Origin: Circinella minor
Taxonomy: Eukaryota > Mucoromycota > Mucoromycetes > Mucorales > Lichtheimiaceae
NCBI GenBank assembly: GCA_016758965.1
Contig: JAEPRB010000067.1
Location: 1-64,000, forward strand
Direction of reading: 5' to 3'
Length of the DNA stretch: 64,000 nt
A program made the position numbers and the translations under genes. Positions 47,756 through 60,507 of the stretch are shown piece by piece (position 1 is the stretch's first letter; each line of letters starts with the position of its first letter). The notes under the pieces were generated by a model, which was given only the letters and a program-made list of their open reading frames with translations, was not told the DNA's origin and did no database searches.

Positions 47756-49185
47756 GATTTTGCAATGAATGGTATTTTTTTATTCATATTTAACTTATGT
47801 GATTGATTGGCAGATTTTTATTTGTAATTATGATTATGATTATTTCGTTCTGTGGCCTTTTTAAAACTAACTGTTTACTTTTTATAGATGATGAAACAAC
47901 GATTTGTTATGAATGACTTAACGATTTCTTTTGTCTAAATTTACTTTAACTTGAAAAATGCATTTCTGTGTCTTCTCAATAATAAAAAGCTACTTTCTTA
48001 TTTTCATAATTTTTTCTACCCCATATGCTTTTGTCTTTTTGTTTTTTTTTTAAATTTTTTTTTTGTTGTCTTTTGGGTATTATCACATTCTAGTATAAGT
48101 GATTTCAAATTCTTAGTGATATAAATCAGTTGGTGCTTTATATTTAATTTTATAGGGCTCTGTGTCTTCATTGGAGGTATAATTATATAATAAATAATTC
48201 TTTCACTTCCGAGAAACCTCATATGGATAGTAACACAAGTTATCAGAATGATATGTAATAGTGTATAATAGATGTCACGACATGTATATATTTAGAATGG
48301 TTTTATTTAAGAAAGAAGATACGTATTGAAATATCAAGACTCTCTAATATGTTACTTTAATAGTTTCTTCTAGATGTGTTTCTGAATTGGATTAAATCAT
48401 AGAGTACAATTTATCTTCTATAATAAACATTAACAAGAACTTGCTGTAATAGAATCGCAACTTGCATCGAGGTTTTTGGGAGAGTTACACTAGTCGGGGG
48501 TTGACTGTAGTTGTCCTTGCCACACCGTCAAAATAAAAGATATGTATGATATTGTTTTGTCCAATTGACCGCTAAAGAGAAATTTTCATATTATACGCTA
48601 TGTAAAAAAAAAATGATATAAACTTATAAAATAATACGTAAGATTTACTTTGACAAACGCAAGCACCACATACAATGAAAACTTTTAATGTTAATATTCA
48701 CTATAAATCGCACCACCTAATTGGTAATACATATCTTTTAATAAATATCAAAACAAACCTTCTGCTTAATACTTTCAATTTCCCAAGATTATTTATAATT
48801 CAACAATATCTTTTATATACGTATATGACTGTATATATTTTAATACGTAACATCCCGTTTTGGATGACAAAATTCATAATACGTATAGGTAATAAGCATT
48901 ACAAAAACTAATTAATTTATTTAAGGTGTGTTATAACCACATTTTGTATTGAGTAAAAAAAACAATCAGAAACAATTTTTCCTTGATATAAAGAAATGAC
49001 ATCCAATTTGAACTTTAACGGGGACCGTATTAGTAATGATATAAAATCTTGATCATGTTGTTGTTCTTTCAGTAGTGCTTTTTATAGCTTCATGCTAGAC
49101 TGCTTCTGGCTTTTACATATTATTTTCATGTTTAGAAAGATACAAGTTAACGAATATAGTAAAATAAAAGAGTAGTTTTATTTGT
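47756..49185. other. Spacer with one isolated TA-flanked terminus
   Basis: AT-rich DNA without a supportable gene. GGGGGTTGACTG followed by TA at about 48496-48509 matches the terminus family seen at 20966-20979 and 23744-23757. Confidence 0.4.
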
Positions 49186-51801
49186 TTATTCTTTTTTGAA
49201 GCGCAATTTGCGACGAACACGAGTAAGTGTTTCTTCATCATTTTGCAATATTTTTAAAGCCTAAAAATAAAAACAGAATATTCATAATAATAAGTTATTT
49301 GTATAGAAACTAATCGTATTAAACTCGATATACCTTATGTTCTGATACACGAACTGGGGAATCGAACGAAGGAAGTGGCATGTCTTGGCTGTTGTTTTCT
49401 TTGATTCTGATGGTTTTTTTACATAATCTTGCAGCTTCCAAAACCATTATCTACAAAAATACGTAATTTAATCAGAGCCTATCTTTCTTATCCAAGTCCC
49501 TTTGTAGTAAAATAATCAGAGTAACTTACTCGTACATGATTCATTATTTGAAATACACCAAGCATAGTATCCATGTTGTCAATACTTGTAGGAATATAAA
49601 ATCTGCCCACATCTACTAGTCTGTACATTCCGTGGTACTTAAAATCTGAAAAAAGAACACGACAACAGTATCCTATAAAACAAACACAAAAAGTCAGATA
49701 ATTATGGATGATACGTAAATAGATAACAACATAAATAATGCTTATATATACCTTCAGATACAATAGCATATAATTCCAAGTCATTACAATCAACACCATC
49801 TCTTATAGACTTGTCTATACAATCTTTTAAACAGTTAGCCGCCTTAACCAGATCATCGCTATTTCCCGCTCGTGGAGGCTTGCATTCCATCAAGAGAAGT
49901 AGTTGGCTCTTGGGTCCATCACATGTATAAACAGTAAAATCGCCTCGTTTTCCACCTGCTTCAGAATCAAATACTTTCTTTCTTTCTTTCGATCCGATAA
50001 TTTCGCCATTTGCTCTATGTATTTATTTATTTATGCATATGTTAGATCAGGTACTCATTATAAATCTACTATTTTATAATAATTATTATATATCAATGTT
50101 ACATACCCTTCTGTAGTTATCAACTGGTTATTTGCGAAGTAATTTTTAAGAATTGGAGTGAGAGAATCTTTAACAAATGTGTCTTCATTAATTTTGGATG
50201 GGTCATATACTTCGGAATAAGATTTGAATCTTCAATAAATCGATAAATAAATAAAAATAAAACCATTAGCCTCTGTAGTTTAATACAGGTATCTAATATC
50301 GTCAATGTTTAAGCCTACATGTCACGTAAGACATCTTGGTACAACGCAGCTTCTTCTGAATCATCTTCTACTGTCCATCTTCTGACTAATTTCTTTGCTT
50401 CATCAATATTTCTTCTTGCAGCCTAAATATAGTAACAAGTGTAAATATATGTATCCGCTTTGATAAATATAAATTATTTTACTTACTTGGCTAATCTTCA
50501 TCATTCTTAAAACGTATTTATCATCAATATCTTCTACACGACGTTCACTTTTAACACTTTTAATCATAGTATCCCAGACAGATGGATCCATTTTATTTCC
50601 GATGGCTGATGATGGTGTAATGTAACAAATAAAATTAAGGGCCCTAAACACAATTACATTACATTAGCAGGGGTCTTTTAATAGTCAATTATGTACATGT
50701 TGAATTAACACGCGCAGGCACACACTTACAGTCTATCAACTATTGATAATAATTCAAACTCCTTTGCTTCTTTCACAACGTCCGACCTATACTTCAAGAA
50801 TTCATCTACTAAATCTATATTTGAACTGATCCACTATTTAACGGAGATCAGTCAGCATAAAATAAATCTCATGGTTTTTTCGAGATAGAGAAGACGGAAG
50901 TATACCAACCTTTTTACAATTAGATGGACGACAATATTTTTCTAAACCACCACCGACCAAGTAATCATAAGCAACTTTTCGTTTTCGACGGATTTTGGAG
51001 GTTTCTGACGAACATCTAATTACTTTGACTGTCAGGGTTGAAAGATAAATCATCGCTCTCGCTGTCAGAAATCTAAAACAAAAAGTTAATAATAGGTAAT
51101 AAAAATAAATATGAGAAGACCACATCTTCACCTACCAGAATATTAGCGTCTTTTTCCTCTTCAAGTTCATGTTCGGTGTTTTGAGAAGATACTAATAAAG
51201 AGAAGTTAAAATTACACATTAAATTGTAACTTTCCAAACAAATATTCATTATTCATTTAAGTAAAGACATTCTCTAACCAGTAGAATTAGAAACTTCGTC
51301 TTCGCCTTGTAGATATGCAAGAGGCGATTCCTCCCGAACGTTTGAGGACTAAAAAAATGTAGGCTGGTTTAGTAAAATAAAAACATTTATAATTTTGAAA
51401 AACAATAATGAAATGTTACATACTGAAGCAGTTGCTTCGCCACAGAAATCATAAAATTTTCTTTTGCCTTTCGAAATGGCAACTTTTTTATTCATTTCAA
51501 CCCAATATGACATTAATTCAATATTTTTTAAAATCTAGACATATAAAAGAATGTAAGAACTTATTTTCTTTTACGTTTTTGTTTTTTAATTTAGGAAACT
51601 TACAAGAAACTCATTATTAACTTGTTTTAAAGCCCAAGATTGTGCTGCGCTTCTCTTCCAACGTGAAGCAGCCGTAACGGCTTTCTTGAATTCTTTTTCT
51701 GCTGCTTCTTGGTCTGTTAATTTCGATGCTCGGAAGCAGTTAACAATATTAAAAGAAGAACCTGCATTATTTTTAATGTAGGAAGTAAATGTGAACGTCA
51801 T
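49186..51801 (-). CDS. Unknown protein with PD-(D/E)XK-like core, 13 exons, one apparent frameshift (copy 2)
   Basis: complement(join(49186..49260,49334..49450,49530..49672,49752..50014,50107..50229,50319..50422,50487..50643,50730..50833,50910..51072,51136..51191,51279..51348,51424..51534,51604..51801)). About 560 aa if exon 5 (50910-51072) is read with a one-base shift; every other join is in phase. N-terminal part: helical (ASKLTDQEAAEKEFKKAVTA), then acidic and Ser-rich. Middle: KIRRKRKVAYDYLVGGGLEK, IGNKMDPSVWDTMIKSVKSE, EVYDPSKINEDTF. C-terminal part: GKRGDFTVY, then LLLLMECKPPR, an Asp and E-C-K on hydrophobic strands as in PD-(D/E)XK folds (Asp codon 49939-49941, Glu codon 49885-49887, Lys codon 49879-49881), followed by GYCCRVLFSDFKYHGMYRLV and IPTSIDNMDTMLG. 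Function unknown; nuclease activity is only a structural guess. It could be a recent pseudogene. Confidence 0.65.
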
Positions 51802-52666
51802 GGTGATAGAAATTAAAAGTGATTGATAAAAATAAAAAGTGTAAAAAATGAGACGTGTCAAATAAAAAGTGTAAAAAGTGAAAGAAGTGAGGCGATGGTC
51901 GTTCTCACTTGCGCTGCGCATTAACTTGTTTTATTTTTCAGATCCCGACCCAATTAGCAGCAACAATTTCTCTTCTACTAGTCATTATCGATATGCTGTT
52001 TCTTTCAATTCAAAAGTTGCGTTCTTGTACCGATGATTTTATATCCTTTGTCAATTCGACAACTGAAATCCAATACCTATTTTAACATTATACAATAATA
52101 TGACATCATGTCCAACAGTAAACTCAACGTTCATCAAATCAAAGTTGTATCATTATCAAAGACCGCTCTCACAAGTTAGCCGATGGCCATCAACATTACA
52201 ACTACTTGTGGACGGTTACAGAGCTCATTCTATTTGTTACCTGAATGTCCACTTCTCACTCAATCAACTTGACCAGTTGTTTTGTGGTGATTTTATGAAC
52301 AATGAAACCTATCCATCCAAGAAGAGGGAAAATCATGATTGTTAATTCTCTTTGGTGAGCAGACTGTGGTACGTTCTCACCGTTATCCTTGTCAAAACCT
52401 CCCATCGTATTTCATATTAAACGACTTCCCTGCAAATATTTATTGACTGGAAGGAAATACCATCGTCGTCGCAATCATCAAATACAAGTGGATCATTAGA
52501 GTGAGTGTCCACTTTTAAAATTCATTAACTAGATAAACCATAAGAATCTTCAGAACAAGAAAAAAAAACATAATGGTTTTTTTAATGCTTTATGTACAGA
52601 CTTCTGCACCATAGTGCTCTGGACAAGAATGCACTATTTCATCTGAGATAACACAACAATCAATTG
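49960..52666. repeat. Segmental duplication, distal copy
   Basis: Partner of 42764-45556. Copy 2 has a 30-bp tandem insertion near 51840-51870 (repeat of AATAAAAAGTGTAAAAA) absent from copy 1, and lacks the MITE. The 5' flank 51802-52666 has no supportable gene. Confidence 0.85.
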
Positions 52667-54129
52667 AAATGATTATTACTCAATTTTTTTTAGTTCAATT
52701 GCAATGGAAATTTTACAAACAATTTAATTATATTAGTGTTTCTTTTTTTTTTTGATGGATTCATTTGATGTTTATCTAGAGTATCAAAATAGAAAGGAAT
52801 CAAAATTTTAAAAACATGATTCAAAAGAAAAACTAAAGACTGATGTAATAAAAGACGCAATAGTTGTAGTTGTAGTTTAGTAATTCCAGATTAAACTAAA
52901 TAAGTAAAGGAAAAGAAGCATGTTTTAAATCATTATGACAAATATTTGATCCGTGCAATCGGAACATAAAAAAGGAAAACAATGGAAGATCATCCGAAAT
53001 ATCGGTTAAAGGTTACTCCTCCTCAAAAAAACATTGGAAGCATGTTAAAAGGTTAATAGAATAAAAAAGAAATTAGAATGATTATTTATAATCAAGAAAA
53101 GGAAGCATTTAAAAGAAAACCCTTTTGAATAACGTAGATAATTTTTTTATTTTTATTTTTTTTTTGCATTAATTATTTTTTTATAGTAAGTGTCAAAAAA
53201 TTATTCCCGTGGGAAACTATTGTATTTCTGAATATATATTTTTTAAAGTTTATATTTTTTTTTACTCCCCTTTTTTTCCTTTTTATCTTGGAATCAAATT
53301 AAACAGGTTTTCTTTATCTTCAAAAAAATAATAATAATAAAAATGAAAAGATTAAGTAAAATTAACAATAATAATTTATATAAAAATGTGTAAAAAAAGG
53401 GAGATCTTCGGGTTGAATAACGGCTAAATGATAAATTTTAAGCCACTTGTTGTACACATATTTTTTATTTTGATTGTTTCCCTTTTTCCGGAAATTGTAT
53501 TTCGCGATTTTAAGGGGGGGATTATCCCTTTGTTTATCTAATCATCCTATATCATTCCTCCTATATCATCTGATATCATTGTATATCATTCTATATAGAT
53601 ATATATATATATATATTAGTACATTTTGAATGAATAACATACTATATATTAAAAAAAAAGAAACATATCACATAATACGTAATAAAACAATTACATATAT
53701 ATATATTTTTAAAAATAATATAACATGTCTTTACTACTAAAAATATTTTTTTAAGTTTGTTTGAATTGCATGATTATTTGAAATCAATAATAATAATAAT
53801 AAAAAGGAATAATGGTTATCCGATAAATCGGGAAAAAATAGATACAAAAAGGAAGCTTCTTTAACATTACTTTTTTATTAATCGGATATGAATATTGCCA
53901 AGGGTCGTGTTTAAATAAAATGAATACAGGGATGAACTTATAATTTTTCTCGGGTTTATCGGAAGACAAGTTATCCGAAATAATTTGAATATAATATAAA
54001 AAGAAGACACTTAATCTTTTTTTTATTTTTATTTTTATTTATTATATATTTATTTGAAACTTATATACCACACACACATACTTTTATAAACTTACTCTTT
54101 TTCATTTGAATAAACATAACATAACAAAA
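52667..54129. other. Spacer between the accessory island and conserved genes
   Basis: AT-rich with homopolymer runs. The right end, with CACACACATACTTTTATAAACTT about 50 bp upstream of the next ATG, is probably a promoter. No other gene recognised. Confidence 0.45.
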
Positions 54130-54438
54130 ATGCATACATTTCAATTTATCAACAAATTTTTACATCGTCATCCTATCGAACCTATCAATGAAGAAGAACA
54201 CGAAGAACAAGATATATTAAAGAACAAGAAAAATAAAAAAATAAATTCTTGGAAACAAATGTTTTTATTCGATGATTCTAATACAACACAAGATATTCGT
54301 ATACAAAAATATTTACATGATCCTATGCGAAATACCAATACACCAGATAGATTGGGTGAATTTTATGATCCAATGGCAGTATATCATCATGGTCACTTAG
54401 CAACAATGTCATATGATATTACCAATACTGGTGCTTAA
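54130..54438 (+). CDS. Small intronless hypothetical protein, 102 aa
   Basis: Begins MHTFQFINKFLHRH with an AACATAACAAAAATG start context and ends SYDITNTGA. A TATAAA word lies about 45 bp upstream. The sequence is hydrophilic: an acidic patch (EEEHEEQD), a Lys/Asn patch (KNKKNKK), then WKQMFLFDD, YLHDPMRN, and DPMAVYHHGHLAT near the end. No signal peptide or membrane helix and no family recognised. The frame is open for 24 nt upstream but without ATG. The non-random composition and promoter-like flank argue for a real gene; it could also be the last exon of a longer one. Confidence 0.6.
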   Translation: MHTFQFINKFLHRHPIEPINEEEHEEQDILKNKKNKKINSWKQMFLFDDSNTTQDIRIQKYLHDPMRNTNTPDRLGEFYDPMAVYHHGHLATMSYDITNTGA

Positions 54439-54853
54439 AAGAATATTATTATTATTATTATTATTATACCCACCCCCCCTTCTTTTTATCATTTATCATT
54501 TATTATCCCCCCCCCTTCTTTGCATTTTTCATCTTTACTATATATTATTTAGCATATTTTTTAATCCCGATAACATCTTTACCCTTTTTCATTATTACAT
54601 AATCAATTGATTCATTTTTTAGTATACATATCATTATTAAAAAGCATTTTTATTTCATCTTTCATTTCAATAAAATACATGATATACCTTCTGACATTTA
54701 ACCTTTGAAAAGTGTCATATAATTCTTTTGATCAGCTGTTTAAAAAAAAAAAAAAAGTGATAATCTGAAACTGATAAAAGATTACAAACACCGAATTCTT
54801 TTTAAATATCTCTCTTTTTTTTCTTTAGGCAAACTTGCATATCTCTATCTATC

Positions 54854-54887
<34 letters not shown>

Positions 54888-54905
54888 AAGCTCCATGCAG
54901 CTATA
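54439..54905. other. Spacer before PEP7
   Basis: TTA microsatellite, C-tracts, T-tracts and an AT repeat immediately upstream of the PEP7 start. Probably the 3' UTR of the small gene and the PEP7 promoter. Confidence 0.5.
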
Positions 54906-56115
54906 ATGACAAGTGTTCGACGATCTTCAGGATATAATTATGAAGACTATGTACCAGTACAAAATATTGTTTGTCCCATTTGTGATACCCCATGTTCCAA
55001 TTTACAAACTTTAAACGTGGTAATTAATTTATCCTTTATATATAAAGTGTAATATATATATATATAAATAAAGAAAATAGTTTATTAATTTAAATAATTG
55101 TATAAGCATCTTGATACAAACCATACAGAAGAAGATACAACAGGTGCTTTATTATCATGGTTTCGGAATGCTCATAAAAAAGTACAAACAACACTTGGTT
55201 CATCGTCTACTTCTTTATCTGTTTCACCACGTACTAGTCCACCTTACACGAATCCTGTTGAACGTTCATTAAAACAACTTATTGATCCAGCTATTATAAA
55301 TAGTTTTAGTAATCTTAATTTGGGAAACAATAATCCTATTTTTTTTGCTTCAGACCAAGATAAACAAAATGAATTTATTACTCGAGACCATTGGCAAAGA
55401 GAAGGAAATCATGATGTATGTAGTTTACCAGGATGTGGAAAACGTGCTGGAAAACAACATTGTAGACAGTAAGTTTCTTTTTAAAAAGTGAGTGCAAAAG
55501 GTTTGAAGAAGAAGGGGGGGGGGAAGGAACCATAGTTATTAATAAAAAAAATGAGTTTTTTTTTTTCTTCTTCTTGAAGTTGTGGTAAACTTTTTTGTGA
55601 TCCACATATGCAATATGAAATGAAATTAGATTCAAGAGCTAAATATGATCCAATGAATGGTTTATGGTGTCGAGTATGTCGTGGATGTTATATTGGAAGA
55701 CCAGGTTATTTAGAAAATAAGGGTGTCACACAAAGTTTAACAGATCAATTTTTAAAAAAACGATCGAAAACAATTGATCGAGTTCATCTTGAAAGTAATC
55801 GATTAGAAAAACGTTTAGAAAAGGTATTAAAAAGAGAGAAAGAGAGAAGATGAGTTTCCAAAAATATTTAAACTTTTTTTTTTTTTTTTTTTTTAGCTTG
55901 CAAGAATTCATCATTGTGTTGATACAGGTGGTAATTATTCTCATCGAAATAGTTATAGTCCTAATGCATCACTTGCAAGTTTATCTCTTGATAAAACAGA
56001 ATCAACATCATCCAAAGATAGTAGTTATGGAAGTGTCATGTCACCTAGATCTGGATTTGTTTCAAATGGAAATAGTATATTGAGTATGAAACTTAAATAT
56101 CGAGGTATATTATTA

Positions 56116-56156
<41 letters not shown>

Positions 56157-56330
56157 GGTTAAAAGTCAATAATTAATTTTATTATTGAATAGATGGTGAA
56201 CAATCGGTGACTCGATGGGAAGATGATAAATCGATTATACAATGTCCATTTTGTTCGTATGTATTATATATATATATATATATCTAGGAAAAGAAAGTGG
56301 GAAGGGGGAGGGAAATAAAGAAAGGGTTTT

Positions 56331-56366
<36 letters not shown>

Positions 56367-57416
56367 AGTACATTTACAATTACAAATCGAAAACATCATT
56401 GTCGATTATGTGGTCGTATTGTTTGTGGTAATATTAAATGTTCTAAAATGATACCATTATTTTTAAATATGTCATCAGGTAAATATAAATGTTATTATAG
56501 ATATATATATATAATAATAATAAGTTGCTTGCTAATATATATAAAATGGGGTGGGGGGTATTGTATTTATTAATAATAGATTATTTTGATGAAGAACCAG
56601 TAGGTGATACACGTGCATGTCGTGATTGTCAACGTTCTGTATTTAGGTAACTATTTTTTTTTTAAAAAAAAAAATTAAAAGAGATATAATAATAAGAATA
56701 ATTAATTCATGTTCTATATAGACGAAAACTACGTTATGAAGAAGCCATGCACCCTATGCCCATTATTCAATTATACCATCAATTAACACTTACTCGACAA
56801 AAAATCGAGAAATTATTACCAAGATTTCATGATATTATAATTCTTTTAAAGTAAGTTATTTCCATCATATTATCCAAAAATAACAACTATTCTTTTTTTT
56901 TTCTTATCAACCGCCTCTCCCCTTTCTCTCTCTCTCTCTCTCTAATTAACTATTATTAGTAAAGAAAAAGTTACCAATCAATCAAAAGAAATATATCAAA
57001 CAGCTGGAAATATTCGTAAAGCAGTATTAGATAATTTTGCTCTTTATGATACACTGGCTAAAAGTATTAAAGCATTACCTGCTAGATCACCTTCATTTAA
57101 AAGATTACAAACAAATGTATGTATAGCAGTCAATATGTATTTACAACAAAATATGTTACCACTTCAAATGCTTCCACGTATTCTTAAACCAAAAGAAAAT
57201 CATAATGGTTCATCATCACCTACAACATCATCCATGAAAAGACAAGATTTACAATTACAACTTCAAACTTTTCAAGAACAAGAAAAATTGGTAAAAGGTT
57301 TTATACGGGATGCTCAACATGCGCGTAAATTTGATGATGTTAAAACACTCAAGATTAGTTTAGCTGAACTACATGATGAAATGACACGCATACAATATGA
57401 ATTATCTAATTTATAA
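54906..57416 (+). CDS. PEP7: Pep7/Vac1 (rabenosyn-5-like) FYVE tether protein, 9 exons
   Basis: join(54906..55019,55107..55468,55580..55823,55897..56104,56193..56256,56366..56478,56580..56646,56722..56850,56960..57416), 585 aa. Pep7/Vac1 links Rab5-type GTPase and PI3P on endosomes with the Vps45/SNARE machinery for Golgi-to-endosome traffic. An N-terminal C2H2 finger (C23, C26, H39, H44) is split by intron 1. A first FYVE-like cluster spans about 143-195 (CSLPGC ... QHCRHCGKLFC ... WCRVC). The second FYVE domain (about 318-390) has the PI3P-binding features WEDD and RKHHCRLCG. The C-terminal part is helical (coiled-coil-like KIEKLLPRFHDI and QTFQEQEKLVKGF), as in the Rab-binding region of the family. 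All joins are in phase. An intron (56105-56192) carries a long ATT microsatellite. Confidence 0.93.
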
Positions 57417-59458
57417 TAAATATTTTATTTATTTATCTTTTATCAATGATGTTGTAAATTAGTAAAAAAAAAAAAAATAGTTTTGTTGATCTCTCTTTTT
57501 TTTTTTTTTTTTCTTTTTGTAACTCAAATGAATTCATCGTTACACGCATAAACTCTGAAAACAAATGAGTATAAATATAGTTTGTTAAACTAGTTTTCTC
57601 AATCTAAATTGTGAGAATCTAACTTTTAAAATAGGATGGACAGGGATAGAATACATATACGAGTACGTACTGTGAAAGATTACATCATATCTAATGTTAG
57701 ATGAAGCTATACCAAAGATATAAAAAAGACATAATGTAATTTAAGCTTAGTTATTTTTTAATGCTAATTTTGCTAATTGTCATGGGTTTAATTATTTTAG
57801 TAACCAAAATGATAACAAAAATAGTAATGAGTGTAGTTTATAGATAGCAGCAGTATAAAGCTTTTTTCATGATAAAATACATATACAACATTTTTAGTAC
57901 GTACTTTGAGAGAGTGATCTTGATGAAAACCTTAATTAATTATAATGTGTACGTATTAGTAAGCTATATAATACAAAAAATTTGAATCAAATCTCTAAAA
58001 AAAAAAAAAAAAAGGCAAGTTGTCATGACAATAATATATAAATAGGTTTGTATATAAATGTTAGATATCATAACAAAGAATTCTCCAATACGTAACATAG
58101 TCCAAATACTTCAGTACGTATATGTTCTTGCATTTATTGTTACCATTATAAAAAAAAATATAAAAATTCTATATGACCAATAAGAATGAATTTATTATTA
58201 TTATTATTTTTATCATTTACTTATTATATTTGTTACCTATTTATTTTGCTCCGTTATTCCTTTAACGAGAAAAAAAGGGCAAAATAAAAGGAAAATCAAA
58301 GAAAGAAAAAAAAAAGCTCAAAAGAACGCTCTTTATGTTCCCCATGAATATTCAACGTGCAATGGGAAAAAAAGGAGTAAAAAATCTCACAGACACGATG
58401 AAGAAAGAAAAAAAGTTACCCCTTTTTATAACTTTTTTTTTTTCCGTGACCGTTATCAAAATTTTAAATTTCCGTAGTGATTGATTTCAAGTACAGAAAA
58501 AAAAAGGGAGGGGGCATGTGATTGTTGCCTAGTAACAAATTTTGCATGAATAAATTATAAAGGGAATGATAAAAAAAAAAAAAAAAAAAGGAAAAAGTGT
58601 TCAAATGATTAAAAAGAAGTACTTCAATCTTGTCTATGCCGATCCCCTTTTTTGTTCACCCATTATTTCACAGCCAACTCCGAAAAAAAGCACAGACCCT
58701 CCCCCCCTCAGGGTCATCGATATTTGTTTGAAAAACGGAAACAAATATAAAAAGAATTTAAAGCTTTTGTATAATTTATTGTTAACCATATTTGTTGACA
58801 AATTGATTTAACTTAGTTTTCGAAAAGAATAAAAAACACAATTGTTGGAGTAAGTAAAGAAATATAATCATGTCTATAATAATATAAACCTTTGAAATGT
58901 TTAGTAGTCACACTAGACGTATGCACAACACCCAAAAAAAAAAGTCATTTTAGGCTAATATATATATATTGTTGAATTAATAAATATGGAATATACAAAG
59001 AAAAAGAAAACAATGAATGTCGCTTCTATTATAGTTGTAGATTTATATATCATGAATAGTATAGAATATTTTCATTTTCAACGTATCATATTAATACATC
59101 TCTTTACATATAAATTGTTATAAAAAGCATTTATTTCTCTCTATGACTCTTTTCTTAATATTGTGTTAAAGGGTTTGAATATATATTTAATATAAATAAT
59201 AAGTCATTTATTATGAAAGTAACCTCAATGAATGATTTTTATTTTCCGCACAAGCTTTTTGATGTGTAGTGTAGTGTGTGTGTGTGTGTGTGTGTGATGT
59301 CATCCACTCACTTTTCGAAAAAAAAAAACTTATCCTCCCTTTCCTCCCCCCTTTTTCGAACTCAACCCTATTTCAAAAAAGTTGCTTTCCAAACCCGGTC
59401 GGCCAAGTTAGTGAAGTAAAAAAAAAAAAAAAAAAAAACCAATAATAATTTATAACAA
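57417..59458. other. Intergenic region between PEP7 and MIC19
   Basis: 2 kb of AT-rich DNA with homopolymers and a GT repeat around 59274-59296. The last 150 bp with C/T-rich and A-rich tracts is probably the MIC19 promoter and leader. No gene recognised. Confidence 0.5.
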
Positions 59459-60507
59459 ATGGGTACAACGCAATCCAAGACAGCAGGTGAACCCGTTATC
59501 ATTTATAACCAAAGTGTTCCTTTGCAGGTACCAAAAAAAAAATTATTTATAATTTTTACTTTTATTAAAGTCATTTCATTAAGGAGATAATTTATAACTA
59601 ATAATTTGTTTTTTTTTTTTTCAATAATAATAATGATTTAATTAGTTTTCGCAGGGCCTTGTCGATTCGTTAGAAACCCAAAAAAAGGTGTGAATCTATT
59701 CATTTTTTTTTTCATGATGAATTTGAATTCTTTTTTAAGAAAAAAAAAAACAAAACAAAACAAAAACGCATTAAAAAAATGTCATGACAACAAAATGACA
59801 AAGAATTTAATTATATAAAAACGCGCGTTATTTTTGATATTAATCTTTTATTTTTTTCTTTCTCCATGGAAATACGAATATATATATATAGTCGAGTGAA
59901 AATAATGTTCGATCAGAAGACGTAGAAGAACAAGTCCGTAAACGTGTTGCAGAAGAATTAGAACGTGTAAAGAGTCAACAAGGTGAAGTTGATCAAAAAT
60001 CTTATAGTGAACTTGCTAAGAGTAATATTGAAAAAGATCATAACTCAGTTGCTATTGGAACTGATATCGAAAACATGATTCAACGTATTCAAAGGTAAAA
60101 AATATATATATATTTGTATATATGGGAAAAAGAGAAAGAGAAAGGACAAGAAATGTTTCCCTATTCAAGGATTATGATTTTAGAAATTTTAATTCTTTTT
60201 TATATGTATATATATATATATATATAAATAATTATAATAGAACTTCACCAAAAGAAGTCCCTGCAGAAATTGTCGAACGTCAAGAAGCTGTAGTAGCATG
60301 TTACAAGTAAAATTAGTCTCTTTTTTTTGTCATTCTTTAATGTTTGATATATATATATATATATACGTTATTAATTATTTTTATTTTTATATTTTTAAAA
60401 AAAATAGGAAAAATGGATCTCGACCATTAGATTGTTGGGAAGAGGTTGAAGAATTTAAAGAAACAGTGTCAAAGGCACAAAAACGATTTGTTGCTGCTCA
60501 TCAATAA
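59459..60507 (+). CDS. MIC19: MICOS subunit Mic19 (CHCHD3-like), 5 exons
   Basis: join(59459..59527,59646..59687,59892..60094,60241..60306,60408..60507), 159 aa (yeast Mic19 170). Mic19 is a peripheral inner-membrane subunit of the Mic60 branch of MICOS that shapes crista junctions from the intermembrane-space side. The start MGTTQSK offers Gly2 for N-myristoylation, as in family members. FSQGLVDSLE matches the conserved FSQSLV-type motif. A charged coiled-coil-like middle follows, and the C-terminal helix pair contains Cys125 and Cys136 (CX10C) in ACYKKNGSRPLDCWEEVEEF, the fungal form with a single cysteine pair. All joins are in phase. It is likely redox-regulated and a Mia40 client by family analogy; MIA40 itself lies at the other end of the window. 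Confidence 0.9.

Noticed and set aside
58566..58811. 81-codon frame upstream of MIC19
   Set aside because: Starts in a poly-A run (poly-Lys) and has no conserved features or splice partners.
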